Source of the DNA: Acidobacteriota bacterium
GTDB taxonomy: Bacteria; Acidobacteriota; Thermoanaerobaculia; UBA5066; Gp7-AA6
Length of the DNA stretch: 64,000 nt
Assembly (NCBI GenBank): GCA_027307335.1
Contig: DAHUXD010000012.1
Span: forward strand, 62,001-126,000
Reading direction: 5' to 3'
Position numbers and translations under genes: made by a program. The notes below the pieces were generated by a model. The model was not told the origin of the DNA, ran no database searches, and saw only the letters and a program-made list of their open reading frames with translations. Positions 23,718-31,740 of this stretch are shown one piece after another (the stretch's first letter is position 1; every line of letters starts with the position of its first letter).

Positions 23718-25526
23718 TCACCACCCCATCGGCTTTCCCTTGTTCTGCTCGTCCAGCCACTTCTGCAGCGGCGCGAAGTAGTCGCGGATGGCGGTCGCGT
23801 CCATCTGGCGCTGGCCGGTGATCGCCTCGAGGGCGTCGGGCCACGGCTTCGAGCAGCCCATCGCGAGCATGTCCTGGAGCTTCCGGCCCGCCTCCCTGTT
23901 CCCGTAGATCGAGCAGCGGTTGAGCGGCCCGTTGCAGCCGGAGGCCTTCGCGAGCGCGCGGTGGAACTGGAACTGCAGGATGTCGGCGAGGAAGTAGCGC
24001 GTGTAGGGCACGTTTGCCGGCACGTGGTATTTCGCGCCGGCGTCGAAGAGGTCCTCACCGCGCGGAGTGGCCGGAGCAATGCCCTGGTACTTCCGCCGCA
24101 GCGCCCACCACGCCTCGTTGTACTGGGCCGGCGTGATCTCGCCGGAGAAGATCTTCCACCGGTACTGGTCGATCACGAGCCCGAACGGCAGGAAGGCGAT
24201 CTTCTCGAGCGCCTTGTTGAGAAGGAGCCCGATGTCCTTCGACGTGTCGGGCGCGCGGTCGAGCAGTCCCAGCTTGACGAGGTACTCCGGGGTGACCGAC
24301 AGCGCGATCGTGTCGCCGACCGCCTCGTGGAAGCCGTCGTTGGCGCTGTCGCGGAAGAGCGCCGGCTGCCGGTCGTAGGCGCGCTGGTAGTAGTTGTGGC
24401 CGAGCTCGTGGTGGATCGTCGTGAAGTCCTCGGCCGTGATGTCGATGCACATCTTGATGCGCAGGTCGTCGACGAAGTCGATGTCCCAGGCGCTCGCGTG
24501 GCAGACGACCTCGCGGTCACGCGGCTTCGTGAACATCGAGCGCTCCCAGAAGGTCTTCGGGAGCGGCGCGAAGCCGAGCGAGGAGAAGAAGCCCTCGCCG
24601 TAGCGGACCATCTGCAGCGGGTCGGTCTGGCGCGACTTCAGGATCCGGGTCAGGTCGTAGCCGGGGTCCGCGTCCTTCGGCGCCACGAGCGGGTAGACGT
24701 TGTCCCACGTCTGCGCCCACATGTTCCCGAGCAGGTGCGCCGGGATCGGGCCGTTCGCCGGCACCGCGTCGCCGTACTTCTCGCGCAGCTTCCAGCGGAC
24801 GTAGGCGTGGAGCGAGAGGTAGAGCGGCCGGACCTGCTCCCAGAGCCGGTCGAGCTCGGCCGAGAACGCCTCCGGCGTCATGTCGTACTTCGAGCGCCAC
24901 ATCGCGCCCGTGTCCTTGAAGCCGAGCTCGCGCGCCCCCTTGTTCGACAGCTCGACGAAGCGGACGTAGTCCTTCTTCATCGGGCCACCGATCGCGTGCC
25001 AGCCCGTCCACACGTCGAGCAGCTCACGCGCGTCGCGCGAGGTCGCCATGATCTTCGTGATGTCCTCGAGGTCGAGGCAGCGGTCCTTCGTCGGGCAGTA
25101 CTTGCCCTTGCCGTACATGCCCTCCATCGCGGTCGCGAGTCGCGTCAGCTCGGCGCGCTCCGCGGGATCCGAGGGCGCCGGCATCGTCATCGAGAGCTTC
25201 AGGAGCTTCAGCTTGCGCGCGGTGTCGTCCGGCAGCTTCAGGTTGTCGTACCGCACCGAGTCCCGGGCGTACCGCGTCGTGGCCGCGATCGTGCGGTCCG
25301 CAGCCTGGGCGGCCAGGATCTCCGAGTCGTCGGTGATGTACGTGGACTTGATCCAGTCGGCGCGGCTCTGCTCGATCCAGAGCTGGAGGAGGGCCTTCTC
25401 GGCGTCGTGGACGAACGCCGTGGCCTCCTCGACCGTGGGCGCCGCCTTCGGCGCCACCTCAGCGCCCCCCGCGGCCGCCGCGAGCAGTCCGGCGAGCAGG
25501 GCCCCCGAGGCAGAAACCGACCGCAT
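23718..25526 (-). CDS. M2 family peptidyl-dipeptidase (angiotensin-converting-enzyme-like)
   Basis: A 602-residue zinc metallopeptidase. It has a signal sequence (SGALLAGLLAAAAGGAEVAP), the HExxH site in IHHELGHNYYQRAY, and the downstream ligand in NDGFHEAVGDTIALSV, as in the ACE family. M2 enzymes remove C-terminal dipeptides; a bacterial periplasmic version would serve peptide breakdown. The length matches the single-domain family. It is one of several exported peptidases in the window, transcribed alone. Confidence 0.93.
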   Translation of the reverse strand: MRSVSASGALLAGLLAAAAGGAEVAPKAAPTVEEATAFVHDAEKALLQLWIEQSRADWIKSTYITDDSEILAAQAADRTIAATTRYARDSVRYDNLKLPDDTARKLKLLKLSMTMPAPSDPAERAELTRLATAMEGMYGKGKYCPTKDRCLDLEDITKIMATSRDARELLDVWTGWHAIGGPMKKDYVRFVELSNKGARELGFKDTGAMWRSKYDMTPEAFSAELDRLWEQVRPLYLSLHAYVRWKLREKYGDAVPANGPIPAHLLGNMWAQTWDNVYPLVAPKDADPGYDLTRILKSRQTDPLQMVRYGEGFFSSLGFAPLPKTFWERSMFTKPRDREVVCHASAWDIDFVDDLRIKMCIDITAEDFTTIHHELGHNYYQRAYDRQPALFRDSANDGFHEAVGDTIALSVTPEYLVKLGLLDRAPDTSKDIGLLLNKALEKIAFLPFGLVIDQYRWKIFSGEITPAQYNEAWWALRRKYQGIAPATPRGEDLFDAGAKYHVPANVPYTRYFLADILQFQFHRALAKASGCNGPLNRCSIYGNREAGRKLQDMLAMGCSKPWPDALEAITGQRQMDATAIRDYFAPLQKWLDEQNKGKPMGW

Positions 25527-25558
25527 GCGCTCCCTCCCTCGTCATGGAAGCTTCGACT

Positions 25559-27028
25559 CTATCCGACGCGGACGAAGTCGATGAAGCCCCGCTCGACGTC
25601 CGTGCCGATCAGCTTGACGCGCAGGCGGTCGCCCACCTCGAGCCCGTCGAAGCCGTGGACGAGCTTGCCCTCGGCCGGCGGCTCGAAGATGCGCACCCAG
25701 GTTCCCTTCTCCGAGGCGCCCGTGATGACACCGTCGAAGCGCTGACCCACGCGCTTCTCGAGGAGCAGAGCCGCGGCCGACTTGCGCACCCGCCGCTCCA
25801 CCTTGTTCGCGTCGTCTTCCTGCTCGGTGCAGTGCGACGCGAGGCCTTCGAGCTCGGGGACCGAGTATGCCGGCGCGCCTCCCGCGAGCGCCGTCTTCAG
25901 CAGCCGCTGGGTGACGAGGTCGGGGTAGCGGCGATTCGGCGCCGTCGAGTGCGTGTAGTCGCGCACCGCGAGGCCGAAGTGGCCGATCGGAGCATCTCCG
26001 GGTTTCTCCACGACGTACTCGCCCGCGCCCATCAGCTTCACGATCACGAGCGAGAGATCGGGAAAGCGGACGGGATCGGCCCGCCGGCGCTTGACGAGGA
26101 AGGCCTGGAGCGCACCGACTTCCGGCGCCGCCGGCAGCCGGTCGCCGTACTGGGCCGCCACCGACACGATCTTCTGCCAGCGCTCGGGCGATCGGACGAC
26201 GCGCCGGAGCGCCGGGATCTTCCGCGCCGCGAGAAAGCGGGCCGTCACGCCGTTCGCCGCGATCATGAAGTCCTCGATCAGCTGGCGGGCGCGGTTCTTC
26301 TCCTGCAGCCTCAGATCGACGATGGCGTCGTCCGCGAAAACGGCGTGCGGCTCGATCGTCTCCAGGTCGAGCGCGCCCTGCTCCGACCGGCGGGTCCGCA
26401 GCCGTTGCGCGACGCCGTCCTGCAGGCGCAGCTGCTCGGGGACGCCCGCGACGGCACGCGCTCTCTCCGGAAACTCCCCGCCCTCGAGTCCCACCGAGAC
26501 CGAGTCGTAGGCGAGCTTGGCGCGGTTGCGCACGGAGGCGCGATACACCTCGGAGCCCTGGACGACGCCGTCGGCGCCGACCGTCATCTCGACGACGACC
26601 GAGAGCCGATCCTCCCCCTCGCCGAGCGAGGTCAGGTCGGTCGACAGCTTCTCCGGCAGCATCGGAAAGATCTCGGCCGCCGTGTACACGGAGGTCGTGT
26701 TCGTGCGCGCGTGCCCGTCGAGCGCGGTGCCCTTGGCGACGAGGGCGTCCACGTCGGCGATCGCGACGAGGATCTTGACCGCACCGCCGTCGAGCGGCTC
26801 GGCGACCGTGAGCTGGTCGAGGTCCCTCGAGTCGTCGTTGTCGATCGAGACCCAGAGCCGGTCGCGCAGGTCGCGGGCTCCCGAGACGTCGACGGGAGCG
26901 GCGGCGCGGATCGCGGCGAGCTCGGCGAGGCTGTCGCGCGAGAAGTCTGGCTCGAGCCCCTTCTCGACCATCGCCTCGCGGGCGATCCGCTTCAGGTCCC
27001 CCCGGTCGTGGGCGCGCTCCCGGTTCAC
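25559..27028 (-). CDS. RNB-domain exoribonuclease (RNase II/R family)
   Basis: A 489-residue protein. The RNB catalytic site SIDNDDSRDLDQLTVAE carries the magnesium-binding aspartates, and HSTAPNRRYPDLVTQRLL is the conserved distal motif. The C-terminal 80 residues form an S1-like OB fold. The long N-terminal cold-shock domains of RNase R are missing, so it is a short RNase II-like enzyme. It is divergent from the PGM1-like gene across 64 bases. Confidence 0.9.
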   Translation of the reverse strand: MNRERAHDRGDLKRIAREAMVEKGLEPDFSRDSLAELAAIRAAAPVDVSGARDLRDRLWVSIDNDDSRDLDQLTVAEPLDGGAVKILVAIADVDALVAKGTALDGHARTNTTSVYTAAEIFPMLPEKLSTDLTSLGEGEDRLSVVVEMTVGADGVVQGSEVYRASVRNRAKLAYDSVSVGLEGGEFPERARAVAGVPEQLRLQDGVAQRLRTRRSEQGALDLETIEPHAVFADDAIVDLRLQEKNRARQLIEDFMIAANGVTARFLAARKIPALRRVVRSPERWQKIVSVAAQYGDRLPAAPEVGALQAFLVKRRRADPVRFPDLSLVIVKLMGAGEYVVEKPGDAPIGHFGLAVRDYTHSTAPNRRYPDLVTQRLLKTALAGGAPAYSVPELEGLASHCTEQEDDANKVERRVRKSAAALLLEKRVGQRFDGVITGASEKGTWVRIFEPPAEGKLVHGFDGLEVGDRLRVKLIGTDVERGFIDFVRVG

Positions 27029-27092
27029 GGCGCGCAGTCTATCTGGGTCGAATGCACCAGAAGACTCCGCGGCCGTTGACTAGAATCCGGTC

Positions 27093-28616
27093 GTGATCCC
27101 GAAGCCCCCGTTCCCCCGGGACCTCACGCCGGAAGTCGAGATCGCGGAATTCGAGCGCCTGAAGCCCCGCCTGGCCGAGCTCTGGAATGCGCTTTCGGCC
27201 CGCGAGGAGGAGCCCTACACGTCGGTCGTGATCCCGTCGCTGACGCTCGACCAGTCGGAGCTTTCGAAGCTCGACGCGGCGAGCTTCTACGAGGAGAGGC
27301 TGCTGTTCCTGCTCATCCGCCTGCGCAATCCCCAGGCGCGCATGGTGTACGTCACGTCGCAGCCCGTGCACCCGCTCATCCTCGAGTACTACTTCCAGCT
27401 CCTCGCCGGCATCCCCGCGAGCCACGCCCGGGCGCGCCTGACGCTCCTCTGCGCGCAGGACGCCTCGCCGCGCTCGCTCACGGAGAAGATCCTCGAGCGG
27501 CCGCGCCTGATCCAGCGGATCCGCTACGGGATCCCGGATCCCGACCGCGCGTTCATGACGGTCTTCAACTCCACTCCGCTCGAGCGCAAGCTGTCGGTGC
27601 TCCTCGGCATCCCCTTGAACGGCGCGGACCCGGCGCTCTCCTGCCTGGGCACGAAGTCCGGAAGCCGCAAGATCTTCCGCGAGGCGGGCGTCCCGTGCCC
27701 CCAGGGCTTCGAGGACCTCCGCTCCGAGGACGACGTCGTCGACGCGCTCGCGCACCTGCGTCGTCTCTCGCCGGGGCTGCCCCGCGCGATCCTGAAGCTC
27801 GACGACAGCTTCTCCGGAGAGGGCAACGCGATCTTCCGCTACCCCGAGTCCGAGGACCGCGAGGCGCTGCGCCAGGCTCTGCACGCGATCACGTTCGCCG
27901 TGCCGAACGAGAACCCGCCCCGCTACCTCGCGAAGTTCGCCGAGATGGGCGGCGTCGTCGAAGAGTTCCTCGAGTACCCGGAGGGCGCGTCGCCGTCGGT
28001 GCAGCTCCGGATCGATCCGCAGGGCGAGGTTGCGCTCATCTCGACGCACGACCAGATCCTCGGCGGGCCGACGTACCAGGTCTACCAGGGGTGCCGGTTT
28101 CCCGCGCGGGCCGCGTACCGCCGGCAGATCCAGGCCGCCGCGCGGAAGGTCGGCGAGGTCCTCGCGCGTCGCGGCGTCGTGAGCCGCTTCGGCGTCGACT
28201 TCCTCGTCGGCGGCGTCCGGGGCGGCGGCCCCGAGGTCTTCGCCCTCGAGATCAACCTGCGGATGGGAGGCACGACGCATCCCTTCCTCGCGCTGCAGTT
28301 CCTGACGGGCGGCAAGCTCGAGGAGGAGTCGGGGCTGTTTCTCTCGCCGACGGGATCGCCCAAGTTCTACCGCTCGACCGACAACCTCCGCTCCGACGCC
28401 TACCGCGGGCTCTGCCCCGAGGACCTGATCGACATCACGACCATGAACCGGCTCCACTACAGCCACGGCACGGAGACGGGCGCGCTGTTCCACATGATCG
28501 GCGCGCTGTCGCAGTACGGGAAGGTGGGCCTGACGGCGATCGGGAACAGCCGCGAAGAGGCGGACTCCCTGTTCACCGGCGCGCTCGAGGCGCTCGACCG
28601 CGAAGCCGCGCGATGA
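27093..28616 (+). CDS. PGM1-like ATP-grasp peptide ligase
   Basis: A 507-residue ATP-grasp protein resembling the peptide ligase PGM1 of pheganomycin synthesis. A conserved N-terminal region (RMVYVTSQPVHPLILEYYFQ) precedes the ATP-grasp core: ILKLDDSFSGEGNAIF (ATP loop and lysine), VVEEFLEYPEGASPSVQLRI, and ALEINLRMGGTTHPFL with the E-x-N magnesium ligands. The C-terminus has a His-containing stretch LHYSHGTETGALFHMIGAL. It may join amino acids or peptides by amide bonds. It is coupled by ATGA to a cation-efflux gene; no obvious precursor peptide gene lies nearby. Confidence 0.82.
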   Translation: MIPKPPFPRDLTPEVEIAEFERLKPRLAELWNALSAREEEPYTSVVIPSLTLDQSELSKLDAASFYEERLLFLLIRLRNPQARMVYVTSQPVHPLILEYYFQLLAGIPASHARARLTLLCAQDASPRSLTEKILERPRLIQRIRYGIPDPDRAFMTVFNSTPLERKLSVLLGIPLNGADPALSCLGTKSGSRKIFREAGVPCPQGFEDLRSEDDVVDALAHLRRLSPGLPRAILKLDDSFSGEGNAIFRYPESEDREALRQALHAITFAVPNENPPRYLAKFAEMGGVVEEFLEYPEGASPSVQLRIDPQGEVALISTHDQILGGPTYQVYQGCRFPARAAYRRQIQAAARKVGEVLARRGVVSRFGVDFLVGGVRGGGPEVFALEINLRMGGTTHPFLALQFLTGGKLEEESGLFLSPTGSPKFYRSTDNLRSDAYRGLCPEDLIDITTMNRLHYSHGTETGALFHMIGALSQYGKVGLTAIGNSREEADSLFTGALEALDREAAR

Positions 28617-29521
28617 CCGACGCGCCACGGTCGGCGCGCTCCTACGCGCTGCTCTCGATCGCCGCCGCTCTCGTGACGATCGCGATGAAGGGCCTCGCGT
28701 GGAGGCTGACGGGCTCGGTCGGCCTCCTCTCGGACGCGGCGGAGTCGATCGTGAACCTCGCCGCCGCCCTGATCGCGTTGTGGGCGCTCACGGTCGCGGA
28801 GCGTCCGCCCTCGCCGACCCACGACTGGGGGTACTCCAAGGCCGAGTACTTCTCGAGCGGCGCGGAGGGCTTCCTGATCCTCGCGGCGGCGTTCGGAATC
28901 GCCGTCGCCGCCTGGGAGCGCTGGCAGAGCCCCAAGCCGATCGAGGACGCCTGGATCGGCATCGCCGTCGCGTCCGCCGCGTCCGCGATCAACGGCGGCG
29001 TCGCGTGGGTGCTCTTCCGCGCCGGCGCGCGCCTCCGCTCGATCACCCTGCGGGCCGACGCCCATCACCTCATGACCGACGTCTGGACCTCGGTCGGCGT
29101 CGTGTTCGGCATCGCGCTCGTCGCCCTGACCGGCTGGCAGCGTCTCGATCCGCTCATCGCCTTCGCCGTCGCCGTCAACATCGTCTGGACCGGCTGGAGG
29201 CTCGTCCGCGAGACGAGTCACGGCCTCCTCGACACGGCCCTGCCCGAGGACGAGCGCGGCCGCGTCACCGGAGCTCTCATTCCGTTCCAGGAGGAGGGCA
29301 TCCTCTTCCACGCGATCCGGTCGCGCGTGGCCGGCCGGCGGCGCTTCGTGACCATGCACGTGCTCGCCCCCGGCGAGTGGACCATCCAGCGGGGCCACGA
29401 CCTCTGCGAGCAGATCGAGGCGGCCGTGCGCGGGGCGCTCCCGGACGCGCACGTCTTCACTCACCTCGAGCCGCGCGAGGATCCGGTGAGCTGGGACGAC
29501 CGGGGACTCGACCGCGCGTAG
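28613..29521 (+). CDS. Cation diffusion facilitator (CDF) metal efflux protein
   Basis: A 302-residue CDF transporter. Six membrane segments are visible. The metal site motifs are LLSDAAESIVNLAAAL (a D-xxx-S/N arrangement) in TM2 and LRADAHHLMTDVW in TM5, and the C-terminal cytoplasmic domain contains FVTMHVLAPGEWTIQRGHDL. It exports a divalent metal, probably zinc, iron or manganese, by proton exchange. The first motif reads D-xxx-S rather than D-xxx-D, which may alter metal preference. Overlaps the PGM1-like gene by ATGA. Confidence 0.9.
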   Translation: MTDAPRSARSYALLSIAAALVTIAMKGLAWRLTGSVGLLSDAAESIVNLAAALIALWALTVAERPPSPTHDWGYSKAEYFSSGAEGFLILAAAFGIAVAAWERWQSPKPIEDAWIGIAVASAASAINGGVAWVLFRAGARLRSITLRADAHHLMTDVWTSVGVVFGIALVALTGWQRLDPLIAFAVAVNIVWTGWRLVRETSHGLLDTALPEDERGRVTGALIPFQEEGILFHAIRSRVAGRRRFVTMHVLAPGEWTIQRGHDLCEQIEAAVRGALPDAHVFTHLEPREDPVSWDDRGLDRA

Positions 29522-29528
29522 GCCGACG

Positions 29529-30425
29529 ATGCGCGAGACGTTCACCGAGATGGTGCTGCGCCGGCGTTTCAAGGAGCGCCTGCGCGGCTGGCTGCTCGCT
29601 TACGAGTCTCCCCGGCTGCAGATGGCCGCCCTCGTCGCGTTCTCCGGAGGCGCCGGATTTCTCGCTTCCGTCTCGCTCCTGCACCTCGGGCTCGAGTGGA
29701 TTCCGCTCCGCTACGTGCTCGCGGTGTCGTTCGCCTACGTCGTCTTCCTGGCGCTCCTCTACGGCTGGATCCGCCAACGCCGCCGGCGCGATCGCGACGC
29801 CGGCTACTCGGAACTCGTCGCCAGGGACTTCGACCGAGGGCCGTCGTTCGACCCGGCCGGCGCGGCGCCCCGAAAGGCGGCGGGCGACTCCGGATTCTCC
29901 GGCGGCGGCTTCGACTGGGGCCCCCCCCGTTCCGAAGGGACTTCCGGCGGCGGTTCCGTTTTTTCGGGAGGGGGCGGCAGGTTCGGAGGAGGCGGCGCCT
30001 CCGGCGTGTGGGAGGGCCCCCGCGTCGCCGCCGCGGTGCCGCCGTCGAGCTCCGACTGGGACGGACTCGATCTCTCCTTCGACGTGGACGAGGGCGCCAT
30101 GGTCATCGTCCTCGCGATCGCGGCGCTCTTGCTCCTCGCCACCTCGATCTGGATCGTCGTCACCGCTCCCTCGCTCTTCGCGGAGCTCCTGCTCGACGGA
30201 GGCCTGAGCGCGGCACTGTATCGACGCCTCGGGAGGATCCCCCATCCGTGGCTTGATACGGCGCTGAAGAAGACCTTGCTTCCCTTCTTCTTCACCGCGC
30301 TGATACTCGGCGCCACCGGCGTCGTGATGTGGATCTACGCGCCGGAGGCGCGCTCGCTCGGCGGCGTCCTCGCCCACTCGAGCCAGGTGGAGAGAGGGAC
30401 TACTCCGCCGCCTCGGCGACCGTGA
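29529..30425 (+). CDS. Membrane protein with Gly-rich loop, unknown function
   Basis: A 298-residue protein. Two N-terminal membrane segments (about 32-80), then a disordered Gly/Ser-rich loop (about 115-160, with FSGGGGRFGGGGASGVWEGP), an acidic patch, and further hydrophobic segments near 190-215 and 255-280. The Gly-rich stretch resembles the tails of TPM-domain (YgcG-like) proteins, but no TPM domain is present. It begins eight bases after the CDF gene and is probably co-transcribed. The last 26 bases overlap the convergent DUF885 gene. Confidence 0.7.
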   Translation: MRETFTEMVLRRRFKERLRGWLLAYESPRLQMAALVAFSGGAGFLASVSLLHLGLEWIPLRYVLAVSFAYVVFLALLYGWIRQRRRRDRDAGYSELVARDFDRGPSFDPAGAAPRKAAGDSGFSGGGFDWGPPRSEGTSGGGSVFSGGGGRFGGGGASGVWEGPRVAAAVPPSSSDWDGLDLSFDVDEGAMVIVLAIAALLLLATSIWIVVTAPSLFAELLLDGGLSAALYRRLGRIPHPWLDTALKKTLLPFFFTALILGATGVVMWIYAPEARSLGGVLAHSSQVERGTTPPPRRP

Positions 30426-31740
30426 CGACGTCCACCAGCCCGCGGCAGCCGTAGATCGCCGGGAGCGCCTTCTCCGGCGGATGCGTGCGCCTCAGCTCCG
30501 CGACCACCTCCGTCCCGGCGCGGTACGCGGGCAGGTTCATCCGGCCGAAGAGGGGGTGCCTTCCCCACGCGCCGGCGAACTTGCCCGCCCGCTCCTCGGA
30601 CACGAGGCAGTCGCGACGCACGGCCGACGCGACCTCGGCCTGGGGCATCCCCTCGCCCCACGTCAGATACGACGCCTGGTTCTTCGCGTCGTCCTGCAGA
30701 TGCGCGAGCCAGAGGCCGATCTGGAGGTCGGCGTCCGGCACCTGCTCGACCTCCGTCAGGCCGAGCGCGATCAGGACCGCGTTGTTGCCGATGCCCTCGG
30801 CGAGCGTGCCCCACCGAGTGTTCATCGCGAGGATCGTCGACTCGAAGCCGACGCGCCCGCGGACGTAGAGGCCCTGCACGAGCGCCGACGTGGTCACGTG
30901 TCCCGGCACGACCTCGTGCCCGACGAGCTGCTCGAATTCCGGCACGCTGATCGAGAGCGACGCGTTGATCTCGTAGGTCGCCTCGTACTGCGGCGACCCG
31001 TCCGGGTTCCGCGCCCGGCCCACGTAGCTCATGAAGCCGGAGAACCAGGCGTCCTGAATCGGCACGAACGTCATGTTCGAGCGCGGGACCGAGCGCACCT
31101 CCTCGGGCAGGTGCGGCGCGAGGTGCTTCGTCGTCAAGGCGTCGAAGCGCGCGATGAACGCGTTCGCGAGCGTCGAGATCGACTTCGCCGGCACCATCCG
31201 CTCGCGCCGCCAGGCGTCGACCGCGGCGAGCAGCTCCGCGTCCGTCTTCGACGGGTGGCCCGCGCGCGCGAGGAGCTCCGCGAGACGCCGCCGCTTCTCC
31301 CCGGGTCGCGACGGCTCGGGCTCGCGCCCCGTCGCCGCAACGACGCAGCGCGCGTAGGGGACGGCCGGACCGCGGCCCAGGATCTCCATCGAGAGGTCCC
31401 ACATGGCCGAGAGGCACTCCGAGAGCCCGTCGAAGAATTTCCCGCGGAGCCCCGGCTGGCGGTGGCCCTCCGCCGCGACGGCGGCGATGGCCGCCGGCAC
31501 GTCGATCGCCGCGAGGTACGCGTCGACGGCGGCCGCGTCCGGCTCCTTCGCGGCCACGCCGCCCGTCTGCCGCAGCTTCGCCGCCGCCGGATGCGTGTAC
31601 GCCTCGGGCATCGGCACGTCCGAGAACCAGGAATCGACGATCGCTCGCGCCGTGCCCGACGGGTTAATGACGTCGCCGCCCCAGAGGGCGTCGAGCCCCA
31701 GGAGGGCCGTGGCGACGCTCCGATCGAGGTCCGAGATCAG
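30400..31740 (-). CDS. DUF885-like metallopeptidase, probable CTG start
   Basis: A 446-residue protein. EFEQLVGHEVVPGHVTTS has the HE-xx-PGH zinc motif of DUF885 and NTRWGTLAEGIGNNAV the later glutamate helix. No ATG, GTG or TTG occurs for about the first 45 codons of the conserved frame. CTG at 31740 overlaps the OPT transporter stop as CTGA, exactly like the ATGA couplings elsewhere, and AAGGAGA lies about seven bases upstream. I therefore call a CTG start. No signal sequence is seen, so it probably acts in the cytoplasm on peptides imported by the OPT protein. Confidence 0.8.
   Translation of the reverse strand: MISDLDRSVATALLGLDALWGGDVINPSGTARAIVDSWFSDVPMPEAYTHPAAAKLRQTGGVAAKEPDAAAVDAYLAAIDVPAAIAAVAAEGHRQPGLRGKFFDGLSECLSAMWDLSMEILGRGPAVPYARCVVAATGREPEPSRPGEKRRRLAELLARAGHPSKTDAELLAAVDAWRRERMVPAKSISTLANAFIARFDALTTKHLAPHLPEEVRSVPRSNMTFVPIQDAWFSGFMSYVGRARNPDGSPQYEATYEINASLSISVPEFEQLVGHEVVPGHVTTSALVQGLYVRGRVGFESTILAMNTRWGTLAEGIGNNAVLIALGLTEVEQVPDADLQIGLWLAHLQDDAKNQASYLTWGEGMPQAEVASAVRRDCLVSEERAGKFAGAWGRHPLFGRMNLPAYRAGTEVVAELRRTHPPEKALPAIYGCRGLVDVVTVAEAAE

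Noticed and set aside
28613-29521. Metal-binding variation in the CDF protein as evidence of a broken gene
   Set aside because: The rest of the transporter is complete and coupled to its neighbours; D-xxx-S occurs as natural variation.
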